A stretch of 64,000 bases of DNA from Oleiphilus messinensis (GCF_002162375.1 NZ_CP021425.1:5382501-5446500); one strand, 5' to 3'; shown: positions 25,667-35,233, numbered from the stretch's first letter. The notes: generated by a model not told the origin, from the sequence alone. Translations and numbers: made by a program.

Positions 25667-25933
25667 TTAATAAAGCGCAGACTCGTCCTCTAAAACATCA
25701 TGAATGATCTCGATAAACATTTTATCGGCTTCACTCATTACTTCCGGTATACGGACGACCGTTTGCGAGCTGATCGCTTCCGCAATTTTCCGCTGTGCAT
25801 CAGGCTCATCCTTTAACTCCCGAGCGATCTCCATACATTTTTGAGCTAATCCTGGATCTGAAAGTACTTTTTTGATGAATGTTTTCAGTTCATCAATCAC
25901 TTTCCCCTGGCGGCTCTCCTCTACACTACTCAT
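25667..25933 (-). CDS. Small helical acidic protein, unknown
   Basis: 88 aa, predicted nearly all helical (KVIDELKTFIKKVLSDPG onwards) with an acidic C-terminus. No family recognised. It starts 21 bp after the stop of the receiver-GGDEF gene on the same strand, preceded by AAGGAG in a good position, so it is probably translated and co-expressed with that regulator. Confidence 0.65.
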   Translation of the reverse strand: MSSVEESRQGKVIDELKTFIKKVLSDPGLAQKCMEIARELKDEPDAQRKIAEAISSQTVVRIPEVMSEADKMFIEIIHDVLEDESALY

Positions 25934-25954
25934 AAGTTAACTCCTTGATATTAA

Positions 25955-26875
25955 TCAGCTATGCTGGAAGTTTGCGACAACCCGGTTCCGGCCTTCCTGT
26001 TTCGCTTTCGACAAACACCCGTTGGCATCTTTAAAAAGCACCTCAGGGTCAGCAAGACCCTCAACTTGAGACGCAACCCCCAAACTCGCTGTCACGACTT
26101 CGGCAACAGGAGAGTAACGATGCTCCCGTGCCGCTTTCAGGATATTTTGTCGGATTCTTTCAGCTACATCAACTGCCCCGGCAAGCTCGGTATTCGGTAA
26201 CATAATAGCGAACTCTTCATCACCGATACGCCCCACGAGATCCGCCGGTCGAAGCACCGAGCGTTGAATACAATCGGTAATAAACTTGAGACACTTATCA
26301 CCGTTCGCCAAGCCATAGTTATCGTTATAACTTTTAAAGGCATCAACGGCTAATACGATCAATGACATCGGAAAACTTTCGCGCTTGCCACGACGCCACT
26401 CTCGCTCCAGCACAGACAAAAAGCCTCGACGATTCATCGTCCCCGTCAAGGTGTCATGGGTCGCAACCCGCTCCAGTTCCAACTTTGCTGCCTGCAGTTG
26501 CTCCTGGGCTTGTGCAATTCGCCCCATCGCGCGAACCATGGCCTGCAACACCGGCCCGTTTACCGGCTTCGCCAGATAGGCATCGCCCCCCGCATTCACA
26601 CCTTCAACAAAATCGGAGCTGGAATATTTGGAGCTGAGGAATACGATGGGAAACCAAATCTCTTTATTTCGACTCCGTATACGACGGGTCGTTTCATAAC
26701 CATCCAATCCTGGCATCTCGACATCCATGAGAATTAAATCAACGGGTTCGGATTCAATAAAAGCGAGCGCATCTGTGCCACTCCCACACGGAATAGCCTT
26801 ATGCCCCGCCTCTTCAACATAAGCAGCAATCAGAGATCTCACAGATTTACTGTCTTCAACGACCAAAACCTTCAT
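25955..26875 (-). CDS. Response regulator with degenerate GGDEF domain
   Basis: 306 aa. The receiver (1-120) has VVEDSKS, the phosphoryl aspartate in LILMDVEMPG and lysine in YLAKPV. The C-terminal diguanylate-cyclase domain (about 140-305) reads R-I-G-D-E-E-F at the active loop, so the second glycine of GG(D/E)EF is aspartate. An RxxD product-inhibition site (RPAD) is in the right place, five residues upstream. It may have reduced activity or act as a cyclic-di-GMP sensor. It is divergent from an intact cyclase gene. Confidence 0.85.
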   Translation of the reverse strand: MKVLVVEDSKSVRSLIAAYVEEAGHKAIPCGSGTDALAFIESEPVDLILMDVEMPGLDGYETTRRIRSRNKEIWFPIVFLSSKYSSSDFVEGVNAGGDAYLAKPVNGPVLQAMVRAMGRIAQAQEQLQAAKLELERVATHDTLTGTMNRRGFLSVLEREWRRGKRESFPMSLIVLAVDAFKSYNDNYGLANGDKCLKFITDCIQRSVLRPADLVGRIGDEEFAIMLPNTELAGAVDVAERIRQNILKAAREHRYSPVAEVVTASLGVASQVEGLADPEVLFKDANGCLSKAKQEGRNRVVANFQHS

Positions 26876-27108
26876 GGCTCAACGATCCATTATTTGACTG
26901 AGTCAAACTCCAGTATAGCCCCAGTCCAACATTATGGTTCAGATTTGCGCACAAGCGCATGGACTTCAAGTTTTCTTTTCCAGCAATCAATAAGGCTATT
27001 TTTGTACGGCTTCCCATTTCATAACTACACTTTATATTCTATAAAAATAATTTTTGAGTAAAGCGCCGCTATTCAAGAAGTGCTGATGCCAAGAGACGAG
27101 CAAACAGA

Positions 27109-28233
27109 TTGAACTCAACATCAGAGAAATCAGAACAGCCTGCACTACAAGCTCTCGACCCACAGAAAGAGGAGGAGCACTGGATTTTGCAGGTACTACA
27201 ATGGCTGACGTATGCTGGCGTATTTGTATTAATTGCCATTGGCATCAAATCCATTCTCTCCGAACATTTGCGCCACGGTTATATCCTTTTTGTTTTTGCC
27301 CTACTCATGATGTTAAACCTGGTTATTCTGCACCGGACAGGATCAGGTAACACTTTTTTGCGGATATTTATCGGGATCGTAGCCGCACTTTTTATCTATC
27401 TGGTTGCCACTGGAGGAGAAAGCAATACCGGCCCGCTCTGGTTCTATGTCTTCCCACCACTGATTTTTTATATGCTGGGTTTGCGCCAGGGTTTAGTCGT
27501 TATGACGTCTTGCCTGTTAGTGATCGCAGTGATCTTCAAGTTTCCCGAACTTCCGTTTGTTATTACTGAATACAACCCGGACTTCCAACTCCGCTTTCTA
27601 ACCTCGATGACCTTTGTGACGGTCTTTTCCTACATTCTGGATTTCTCCAGGCGTCGGGCCCGAAATGATCTGATCGACCTTGCCGAGCGTTACGATCTGG
27701 CATCCCGCACAGACGAGCTGACGCGGTTATCAAACCGAAGGGACATGCGTAATCGTCTCGATACCGAGTACTATCGTTTTAAACGACACGGTCACCATTT
27801 CTCTGTGGTGTTGATGGATATTGATCACTTCAAGCGCATCAATGACGGCTACGGTCATGACGCAGGAGACGAGGTTCTAAAAGACTTCGCCAAACTCCTC
27901 AAAGAACATAGCCGCCACCTCGACGTGATTTCGCGCTGGGGTGGTGAAGAATTCTTGATTCTGCTGCCTGAAACATCACTGGTACAGGCACTGGCGCTGG
28001 CAGAACGCTTACGTTTTGCTGTAGAAAGCGCAGAATTCAGTTATCAGTCAATGCTCATTCCTGTAACGATGAGTGCAGGCGTCTGCAGCATCAGTCAATT
28101 TGAAAGCATCGAAGGACTGCTGCGCCAAACCGATATTAATCTTTACGAAGCTAAAATGAAGGGGCGCAACCGAATAGTCCCCATGGTCAAGTCGACAAGC
28201 AGGCCGGAAGAGCATGATTCCGAGAGTGTTTAG
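27109..28233 (+). CDS. Membrane diguanylate cyclase
   Basis: 374 aa with five to six hydrophobic helices (about 30-180) and a GGDEF domain (about 205-365). The active loop is SRWGGEEF, with an intact RxxD inhibitory site (RHLD) five residues before it, and the substrate-binding DIDHFKRINDGYGHDAGD is complete, so it should make cyclic-di-GMP. TTG start with GAGACGAG upstream. Its last 20 bp overlap the start of the EAL-protein gene in another frame, coupling a synthase to a hydrolase. Confidence 0.88.
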   Translation: MNSTSEKSEQPALQALDPQKEEEHWILQVLQWLTYAGVFVLIAIGIKSILSEHLRHGYILFVFALLMMLNLVILHRTGSGNTFLRIFIGIVAALFIYLVATGGESNTGPLWFYVFPPLIFYMLGLRQGLVVMTSCLLVIAVIFKFPELPFVITEYNPDFQLRFLTSMTFVTVFSYILDFSRRRARNDLIDLAERYDLASRTDELTRLSNRRDMRNRLDTEYYRFKRHGHHFSVVLMDIDHFKRINDGYGHDAGDEVLKDFAKLLKEHSRHLDVISRWGGEEFLILLPETSLVQALALAERLRFAVESAEFSYQSMLIPVTMSAGVCSISQFESIEGLLRQTDINLYEAKMKGRNRIVPMVKSTSRPEEHDSESV

Positions 28234-30901
28234 TCTATTATCGGGCTGGTTTCACAGACCTTCTGGTGGAACAGATCTGCGGTGGCGACTTCGCGGGCTG
28301 CAGTTAATTCTTTTGTGCCTCGTACTTCCCGGAACGCTGACTGCCAATACGATCAGCGGCGAAGGCGAGCTCCCCTTTCGGCCCCAGCTTGATGTGCTTG
28401 TCGATTCCTCAAATCAGCTAGACATTAAAAATCTACTGGACGAGACAATACAACAAAACTGGCAGTTTTCCGGAAATAGCATACCCAACTTCGGCTATAC
28501 ACATGATGCCTATTGGTTTCGCTTCACACTGAAAAACTTTCAAACCCGCGAGCAACGGCTGATCATAGAAATTGCCTATCCACTGCTGGATGAAATTGAT
28601 GTTTTTTTAATTTCCGGTGAAAACGCCATTCAGCATTATCAGACGGGTGATACCCGCCCCTTTGAGCAGCGCCCAATTGACCATCCGCACTTCCTGATTC
28701 CCGAAGTACTGGATCCCCAGGAAAACCTGACAGTAATGCTTCGGGTTCGAACCAGCGGAACACTGCAAGTCCCCATCAAGGTGTGGCAAGAAGACCGCTT
28801 TTACCAAGCCAACAACAGCGTAGAACAAATTCATGCGCTTTACTATGGCACCATGATCGTCATCATCATCTTTAACATTTTTGTATTTCTGGCCTTAAAG
28901 GAAGCCACATACATCTACTATGCACTCTCAACATTAGGTTACCTCGCAATACTGGGCAGCTTGAGAGGTAAAATGTATCAGGTACTCTGGCCGGAATCCC
29001 CTCTCCTGCATGAGTACATCATGCTCCTGTCCGTGCCGTTTACCATGCTCTTTTCAACCTTGTTTGCTCGCGCCTTTCTGAGCCTAAAACAGACTCAATC
29101 CGTTTTTTACCCGCTCACATCTATCGTCATTGCACTTTCATTGTTCGGCCTAATCGGCACACTCCTGCTACCGTATCAATACTCCATTCAACTTTCAGTA
29201 TTCATCGCAATTCCAGGTTGCTTTATTTTACTCATCGTAGGCCCGATTCAATGGTTTAAGGGCAACAAAGCGGCCCGCTTTTATTCCATGGCCTGGGCAC
29301 TACTCTCCCTCGGCGGTGTCATTACCGCGATGAACAAAGCGGGGCTGTTGAACACCAACCTGATCACCGAATACAGTTTGCAAATCGGTTCTGCACTGGA
29401 AGCCATCCTGCTTTCAATGGCACTGGCAGAACGAATATACCGTGAGCGTGAGCAAAAACTACGCGCCCAGGCAGACACCATTCGCGAGCACCGGGAACGT
29501 CGAAACGCTGAAATGAGTCTGATTCACAAAGCCTTAACACATTCAGTGACTGGCCTGCCAAATTCCGCCCACTTTCAAATGTTCATAAACAATTTGGCGA
29601 CGAACGAATCCCCCACCTCCTTTGCGGTCGTATTAATACAGTTTGTTAACTTTCACGAAATTATAAAAACCCTTGGCCACTCAGAATCAGAAAACCTGCT
29701 GGCACAACTCGGCCGTAAAATAAATAGCCAGGCAGCCCTGGTTCCTGAAATCGCCAAACTGGAGGACAGACCAGATTTTCAACCACGCGTCTGTACTTTT
29801 GAGAACGCTACGTTTGGCATGGTTGTCAACCTGCAGGAGATCCCAAAGGACAATCGCGCAACCCAGGACTTTATCCAGTACATATCCACCCCGGTGGAAT
29901 TTCGGGGCATGCTCCTCGATTTTCGACCACATATTGGTACAGCCGGTTTTCCAAAGGATGGCAACGATGCAGACACCCTTATCCGTCACGGTTTTGTCGC
30001 ACTGGAATATGCCTATCAATACGATGATCAGCTAGCACACTACACCGCGAATAAAGACCCATACAATACCAAACGATTAACCTTGATTGCGGAACTTAGC
30101 CGAGCACTTCAAGACAATCTGTTAACGCTGGTATTCCACCCTAAAATCGACTTGAAACAAGGTCGTGTGACAGGGGTTGAAGCCCTGCTGCGCTGGCACC
30201 ACCCCCGATTTGGTCAAGTGCCTCCCGACGAATTTATCGCGGTGGCGGAACAAACCGGCATCATCAAACCTCTGACGCAGTGGGTGCTCAACCGCTCGCT
30301 GGAGGCTCGGCATCATCTGGCGACCCGAGGCTTTGATCTTTCTGTATCCATAAATATTTCAACCAACAACCTGCGTGAGTCAGATTTCACAGAAGAGATC
30401 TACAAAACCTTAGAACGAACCAATACGCCACCGGAAAAGGTCACACTGGAGCTCACCGAAACATCGATGATGCATGACCCGGTCAAGGCCTTGAATGCCT
30501 TGGAAAAGCTGCATCAAATCGGGGTGAGAGTTTCCATAGATGATTTTGGTACAGGCTACTCCTCTTTATCCTACATCAAGCGAGTACCGGCTCAGGAAAT
30601 CAAAATCGACAAATCCCTGATTTTGGATCTTGACCGGATCTCCGATGATGAAGTGATCGTAAGAACAACCGTCAACATGTGTCACAGCCTGGGATTCAGT
30701 GTTGTAGCAGAAGGAGTAGAATGTCTTGCGGTTGAGGCCACCCTGAAACAGATGGGCTGTGATCAAGTACAAGGTTTTCATTTTACTCAACCATTACCAC
30801 TGGAGGCTCTGATTCAGTGGCTGGAGAATTACAGCGCGACACAGCATTCGTTTGTGTTCGATTCCACGACTCAGCAGCCTTCAACCGACTCAGATCACTG
30901 A
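28214..30901 (+). CDS. 7TM-DISM sensor with degenerate GGDEF and active-looking EAL domain
   Basis: 895 aa. A signal segment (about 28-45) precedes a periplasmic 7TMR-DISM extracellular domain (about 55-205), seven transmembrane helices (about 210-400), a GGDEF-like domain with no recognisable active loop (about 445-620), and an EAL domain (about 630-880). The phosphodiesterase motifs are present: EALLRW, ELTET, DDFGTGYSSL, KIDKS and AEGVE. It is expected to hydrolyse cyclic-di-GMP in response to a periplasmic ligand. Start ATG 28214 lies inside the end of the preceding cyclase gene. Its 3' end overlaps the convergent metallo-hydrolase gene by 12 bp. Confidence 0.88.
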   Translation: MIPRVFSLLSGWFHRPSGGTDLRWRLRGLQLILLCLVLPGTLTANTISGEGELPFRPQLDVLVDSSNQLDIKNLLDETIQQNWQFSGNSIPNFGYTHDAYWFRFTLKNFQTREQRLIIEIAYPLLDEIDVFLISGENAIQHYQTGDTRPFEQRPIDHPHFLIPEVLDPQENLTVMLRVRTSGTLQVPIKVWQEDRFYQANNSVEQIHALYYGTMIVIIIFNIFVFLALKEATYIYYALSTLGYLAILGSLRGKMYQVLWPESPLLHEYIMLLSVPFTMLFSTLFARAFLSLKQTQSVFYPLTSIVIALSLFGLIGTLLLPYQYSIQLSVFIAIPGCFILLIVGPIQWFKGNKAARFYSMAWALLSLGGVITAMNKAGLLNTNLITEYSLQIGSALEAILLSMALAERIYREREQKLRAQADTIREHRERRNAEMSLIHKALTHSVTGLPNSAHFQMFINNLATNESPTSFAVVLIQFVNFHEIIKTLGHSESENLLAQLGRKINSQAALVPEIAKLEDRPDFQPRVCTFENATFGMVVNLQEIPKDNRATQDFIQYISTPVEFRGMLLDFRPHIGTAGFPKDGNDADTLIRHGFVALEYAYQYDDQLAHYTANKDPYNTKRLTLIAELSRALQDNLLTLVFHPKIDLKQGRVTGVEALLRWHHPRFGQVPPDEFIAVAEQTGIIKPLTQWVLNRSLEARHHLATRGFDLSVSINISTNNLRESDFTEEIYKTLERTNTPPEKVTLELTETSMMHDPVKALNALEKLHQIGVRVSIDDFGTGYSSLSYIKRVPAQEIKIDKSLILDLDRISDDEVIVRTTVNMCHSLGFSVVAEGVECLAVEATLKQMGCDQVQGFHFTQPLPLEALIQWLENYSATQHSFVFDSTTQQPSTDSDH

Positions 30902-31909
30902 GTGCAATACCTCAATCGTTCGCGTTTCTCCTACAGCAAACTGTTGTCCTGCTGCACCCAAATCCTGCAAGGCACGATGAAAGCGATACGACGGTTCCCA
31001 CATTGGCTCATTGGTCAAGCGAATCGTGCCCCAATGCATCGGCACGATGACCTTGGCCCCGATATCCTGACCTGCGAGTACCGCTTCTTCCGGATTCATA
31101 TGCACACGGGCCATCACATGACGCGGAGCATAAGCACCAATAGGCATCAAACCAACATCAAAAGGTCCCAGCAACTCACCGATACGCTTGAACTCGGAAC
31201 CATAACCACTATCCCCGGTGAAATACACCGACGCCTGAGATGTCTTGATTGCAAAACTCGACCACAAGGTTTTATTGCTGTCCCCAATCGACCGCCCGGA
31301 AAAATGGTAGGCTGGTAAACAGGTCAACACGCCACCATCGAGCGCGACCTCCTGATACCAATCCATCTCGATAACCTGACTGTAACCAATTTTTCGCAAT
31401 AATGACCCAACACCCAAAGGCACCACCACAGTAACAGCTTTATCAGGCCAGCGTTTTAGTGCCTGAAGATCCAAATGATCATAGTGATTATGGGACAGTA
31501 CAATAACATCCAGGCGAGGAAGATCATTCAGTCTTAACGGTGCTGGAACCAGCCTTTTTGGCCCACTGAATGAGAACGGTGAAGCCCGGTGGGACAAGAA
31601 GGGATCGGTGACAACGTTTAGCGAACCGAGTTGCAAATAAAAAGCGGCCTGCCCCAGCCAGGTAATTGCAGGCGTTGTCGATTGCAGTCCCGGAACAGCT
31701 GAATTACGCGCCAAGACATGGGTTTCAGGGTAATCAAATGGCCTGTTACCACCGATAGCCAATTCCGCTAACAGTGACAACATTTCCACCGAATAGCGTC
31801 CATCCCTTGGGTGGGCACTGCCAGGGGGATTACGGAATCCATCCCTCTGATGATGCTCACGCTTCAAGCAAGGACTGTTTACGATATCTACGGGCAGACC
31901 AATTGACAT
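30890..31909 (-). CDS. Metallo-beta-lactamase-fold hydrolase, NAPE-PLD/UlaG-like
   Basis: 339 aa with the metal-binding HxHxDH variant SHNHYDHLDL, a following LPAYHFSGR histidine, the bridging aspartate in YFTGDSGYG and a late MHWGT. This set is typical of the beta-lactamase_2 branch that includes N-acyl-phosphatidylethanolamine phospholipase D. The natural substrate is not evident. It lies 18 bp downstream of tesB on the same strand, hinting at lipid metabolism. Confidence 0.78.
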   Translation of the reverse strand: MSIGLPVDIVNSPCLKREHHQRDGFRNPPGSAHPRDGRYSVEMLSLLAELAIGGNRPFDYPETHVLARNSAVPGLQSTTPAITWLGQAAFYLQLGSLNVVTDPFLSHRASPFSFSGPKRLVPAPLRLNDLPRLDVIVLSHNHYDHLDLQALKRWPDKAVTVVVPLGVGSLLRKIGYSQVIEMDWYQEVALDGGVLTCLPAYHFSGRSIGDSNKTLWSSFAIKTSQASVYFTGDSGYGSEFKRIGELLGPFDVGLMPIGAYAPRHVMARVHMNPEEAVLAGQDIGAKVIVPMHWGTIRLTNEPMWEPSYRFHRALQDLGAAGQQFAVGETRTIEVLHSVI

Positions 31910-31927
31910 GATTGCACTCTGCTTAAA

Positions 31928-32785
31928 CTACGTTTTTTTACGGATCAACGCCTCTTGACAAACAGAAGCGACGAGCTCCCCTTTTACATTGTAAATGTTA
32001 CCGCGGTTAAAGCCCCGACCTTGGGAAGCACTAGGGCTATCCATATCATAGAGCAACCAATCATCAATGCGAAATGGACGATGGAACCAAATCGCATGAT
32101 CCAGAGAGGCCACTTGCATGCTTCGCGTATAGTAGGTGACCTGGTGAGGCAACATGCTTGTGCCTAGAAGACCAAAATCGGAGGCGTAAGCAAGCAATAC
32201 GCGATGCAAAACATCATCATCAGGCAAATCAGCAACGGCTCTGAACCAGGCTTGTTTGAACGGCTCTCGTCGCTCGGGTTTGAAGTAATTGAGCGGTGCA
32301 ACCGGCCGAATTTCAATAGGTCGATCACGGGTCGCCTGCTCACGCAGTTTTTCCGGAATAAAGTCCACCACTTTCCGACGCATTTCAAGCTCGGAAAGCA
32401 AACTATCAGGCTCAGAGGTCTGGGGCATTTCAAACTGATGGCTATAACCCTCTTCATCAACCTGAAATGAGGCATTTAATGTGAATATTTCTTTACCCGC
32501 CTGCAACGCCAACACACGACGAGTGGTAAAACTGCCACCATCACGGATTCGATCAACCTGGTATTCAATCGGCTCATTCGGATTTCCGGGCCGAAGAAAA
32601 TACCCATGTAATGAATGCACGGAACGCGCTTCAACCGTTTTGCATGCCGACATCAGGGCCTGTCCAAGGACTTGACCACCAAATACATTCTTGAATCCCA
32701 AATCTTCACTCTGCCCCTGGAATCGGTCTGGCCGAGTCTCTTCGAGATCTAAAAGCTGTATCAGTTTCTGGAGAACTTCTGTCAT
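31928..32785 (-). CDS. tesB: Acyl-CoA thioesterase II
   Basis: 285-aa double hot-dog thioesterase releasing fatty acids from acyl-CoA. Recognisable segments are FGGQVLGQALMSA, HSLHGYFLRPG, the DGGSFTTRRV strand and the C-terminal SLDHAIWFHRPFRIDDWLLY with its catalytic aspartate. AGGGG precedes the ATG. It is followed closely by the metallo-hydrolase gene. Confidence 0.93.
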   Translation of the reverse strand: MTEVLQKLIQLLDLEETRPDRFQGQSEDLGFKNVFGGQVLGQALMSACKTVEARSVHSLHGYFLRPGNPNEPIEYQVDRIRDGGSFTTRRVLALQAGKEIFTLNASFQVDEEGYSHQFEMPQTSEPDSLLSELEMRRKVVDFIPEKLREQATRDRPIEIRPVAPLNYFKPERREPFKQAWFRAVADLPDDDVLHRVLLAYASDFGLLGTSMLPHQVTYYTRSMQVASLDHAIWFHRPFRIDDWLLYDMDSPSASQGRGFNRGNIYNVKGELVASVCQEALIRKKT

Positions 32786-32902
32786 TGGTTACACCCCTTT
32801 CACACAACTTTACAGCCTGTAACAGTCATCAGGCTGCAATCACAATTTGTGACAATAAATTTTTATCGATTTCTCAATTTACAGCTTTTTGCATATTTAA
32901 CA

Positions 32903-32932
32903 ATTGCCAAAAGGGCTATACTCATTGGCAAT
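32903..32932 (+). promoter_or_regulatory. Possible operator around a -10 element
   Basis: ATTGCCAA (32903-32910) and TTGGCAAT (32925-32932) are exact reverse complements flanking 14 bp that contain TATACT (32917-32922), a plausible -10 box reading towards the downstream hypothetical gene. No good -35 is visible. The rest of 32786-33055 is A/T-rich with nothing else I recognise. Confidence 0.4.
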
Positions 32933-33073
32933 AAAGCTAAAACAATAATTAACGCGTTGCTTGAAAGTTACAAAAAACTCGATGTACTGCAATCAGTTTG
33001 GCACCGGTTTTTTGCACAATCCAGTTAACGTGGCTCAGCAAAATGGTAAGACACGGTGATTCGGGAAAAGAAC

Positions 33074-33706
33074 ATGATTCATCAAGACAGTACAAATCGT
33101 CAAGACTGCAGCATGCATCACAAACAACGGCCAGCGTCTGGAACGGTTAGCGATTCCCCCTCCCCCTTATTCAGTCTCCGTGGCTCTGAACAATGCCACA
33201 CACCAAGACGATATTTGACAATTCTGGCAGGAACAATACTAAGCAGCTTTATGTTAAGCCAGCCAGCTATCGCCATTGATTTCTCGTTTGATCCAGACAT
33301 TGACTTCAGCCAGCAGATACAGAAAACCGGACACACACTCGTTCATGCGGGCGAAACACTGGTTAAAGGCAGTCAGAATCTGTTTTTCAATGTCACGCAG
33401 AGTTACCCGACCAATTTCCTTTTTGGATCATCTGAATCCAGCCAGGACGTTTACAAAGAAACCAAATTGCACGATATCACCGCAATGATCTCGGACAATA
33501 CCAAAGCAGATGGCAGAGGCTGGTGTTTCCGGTCAGGGCTCTTGATTTCAGAGGATTATCGTTTCAGTGATTCCCGCATGGCAGTACAGGAAGCGGACAG
33601 ACGGAATCAAACTAACATGACTTCCGACACGCCACTGAACGAAACCTTGAACGCATTCGGCATCAGTGACTATCAAATTACGCTCGAAGCCGAGTTCCTG
33701 TTTTAA
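33074..33706 (+). CDS. Exported hypothetical protein
   Basis: About 210 aa of unrecognised family. A hydrophobic stretch near residues 47-65 (LTILAGTILSSFML) ending SQPAIA looks like a signal peptide preceded by an unusually long polar N-terminus, so the real start may lie further in. The mature part is polar and begins with IDFSFDPDIDFSQQIQ. The ATG at 33074 is a compromise; the frame also opens with GTG at 33056. The final residue is phenylalanine (EAEFLF), a feature common in outer-membrane beta-barrels, but too little strand pattern is visible to claim that. Confidence 0.5.
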   Translation: MIHQDSTNRQDCSMHHKQRPASGTVSDSPSPLFSLRGSEQCHTPRRYLTILAGTILSSFMLSQPAIAIDFSFDPDIDFSQQIQKTGHTLVHAGETLVKGSQNLFFNVTQSYPTNFLFGSSESSQDVYKETKLHDITAMISDNTKADGRGWCFRSGLLISEDYRFSDSRMAVQEADRRNQTNMTSDTPLNETLNAFGISDYQITLEAEFLF

Positions 33707-33741
33707 ATTCCAGGATTACGGAAAATATCTTCAGCAAAACC

Positions 33742-33939
33742 ATGCCCGCGCCCCTTCACGATAAGTCTAGCCGTTGCCCTGAATGCGGTACTGCTGTTAA
33801 GTGCGACATCGCAGCAGGAAAAAGTCAGTGCTGGTGCTTTGAGTTGCCAAGCATAGCACTTCCCTCCGACCAGAAAGCAGCTTGCTTATGTAAGCCATGC
33901 CTGGAAAAACGCATACAACGCGCCAAACCAACGATCTGA
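33742..33939 (+). CDS. Cysteine-rich CWC-family protein
   Basis: 65-aa protein with the CWC pattern: CPECGTAVKC, a central CWCFELPSI and a C-terminal CLCKPCL, giving about eight cysteines likely to bind zinc. Small proteins of this family occur in many proteobacteria without a known role. It lies 35 bp after the hypothetical exported protein gene and converges on the crotonase gene. Confidence 0.75.
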   Translation: MPAPLHDKSSRCPECGTAVKCDIAAGKSQCWCFELPSIALPSDQKAACLCKPCLEKRIQRAKPTI

Positions 33940-33963
33940 ATTAAACAAGACGTAAAATGCTCG

Positions 33964-34758
33964 TCATTTCTGAGCCGATTTTCCTCGCATTCGCTGCAAC
34001 GCCTGCTCGTGATCCTCTTCATGGTGGGCGATCGCCTGCATCAAAGCACACTTGTCCAGAAATGCGGGGAAATCGCTGTGCTGACCTTCCCGCAACAATC
34101 TTTTCGCCCACCGCAGCGGCTGTCGGCCATTTACGGCGATACGCTGAGCAAGCGCCGATGCATGCTGTAGTAACTGATCATTCGGAACAACTTCCATAAC
34201 CAGCCCCCAATCCAGCGCTGTACTGGAATCAATCGCATCCCCGGTCAGCGTCATCTGCATGGCTCTTTGCATACCAATCGCTTTAGGTAACAACCACGCA
34301 CCACCATCACCCGGAATAATACCCACCTTTACAAAATTTTCCGCAAATTCCCCGGCCTCCGCGCTGATCCGAATATCGCACATCAACGCCAAATCCAGAC
34401 CGGCGCCATAAGCAGGGCCATTAACTGCAGCGATTAATGGCAAATCCAGCGACATCAGCAAACGCGGTATTTGCTGAATACCATCGTGATAATTTTGATA
34501 CAGCTGCAGTGCATCACCTGAAAACATATCACTTCGATTGAGCATATGCTTAACATTACCACCAGAGCAGAATGCGGACCCCTTTCCGGTAACAATTGCA
34601 ACCTTGACTCGAGGGTCCTTGTCCAGTGCTGTCACTGCGGTGAGAAATCCCGCAAGCATCTCCCTGTCGGTAATTGCATTTCGAGTTTGTGGGTGGTTCA
34701 AATAAATCAATGCATAACCTGCACTCTCCACAACCTCCGTTATAATCCATTCGCTCAT
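33964..34758 (-). CDS. Enoyl-CoA hydratase/isomerase family protein
   Basis: 264-aa crotonase-fold enzyme. Oxyanion-hole segments FCSGGNVKHM and NGPAYGAGLDLALMCD are clear. At the two catalytic positions of hydratases it has EFAENFVKVGIIPGDGG, where one glutamate is replaced by glycine-aspartate, so hydratase activity is not assured and isomerase or other activities are possible. The start overlaps nothing, and it lies 6 bp downstream of the DksA-like gene. Confidence 0.85.
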   Translation of the reverse strand: MSEWIITEVVESAGYALIYLNHPQTRNAITDREMLAGFLTAVTALDKDPRVKVAIVTGKGSAFCSGGNVKHMLNRSDMFSGDALQLYQNYHDGIQQIPRLLMSLDLPLIAAVNGPAYGAGLDLALMCDIRISAEAGEFAENFVKVGIIPGDGGAWLLPKAIGMQRAMQMTLTGDAIDSSTALDWGLVMEVVPNDQLLQHASALAQRIAVNGRQPLRWAKRLLREGQHSDFPAFLDKCALMQAIAHHEEDHEQALQRMRGKSAQK

Positions 34759-34764
34759 ACCCTG

Positions 34765-35091
34765 CTACTCCTGAGTTTCCGCACACTTTACACAAAATGA
34801 AGTAAATGGTCTGACCTTCAGTCTCGCTTCGGCAATAGGCTCACCACAGGCCTGACATTCACCAAAAAGCCCCTCATCCATACGGATCAGCGCATGATTA
34901 ATCTGCTGTATCTCCGACTCTGCCTCAGCCCCCAGCACATCAAGCACCTCCCCATTCTCGAGCTCTACGGCCTGCTCCGCAAAATCATGATCCAGGGGTT
35001 TACCCAAATCCACTTTGATTGCTTCCAACCGTTTTTCCAGTTCTGTACGACGCTCGATAAGCTGCGTTCGAAGCTCTTTCTGAGAATTCAT
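34765..35091 (-). CDS. TraR/DksA-family zinc-finger protein
   Basis: About 108 aa: a helical hairpin (coiled coil about residues 5-75) with a C-terminal four-cysteine zinc finger, CQACGEPI and FCVKCAE. Such proteins can reach into the RNA polymerase secondary channel; this one is shorter than DksA and its tip residues are not obviously conserved. The ATG at 35091 has AGGAG about 9 nt upstream; an earlier in-frame start at 35202 has none. Confidence 0.82.
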   Translation of the reverse strand: MNSQKELRTQLIERRTELEKRLEAIKVDLGKPLDHDFAEQAVELENGEVLDVLGAEAESEIQQINHALIRMDEGLFGECQACGEPIAEARLKVRPFTSFCVKCAETQE

Positions 35092-35233
35092 CAATACCAA
35101 CTCCTGAATAAAAAACTGGACTTGTAAGAGCCCCAAACCTATAAATAGAAATAAATGCGGAGCTCGCTCGGCACCAAGCGTCAACAGACCCTGATAAGTC
35201 AAAGTATACTCATTACAATAAACGGGAATTGCA

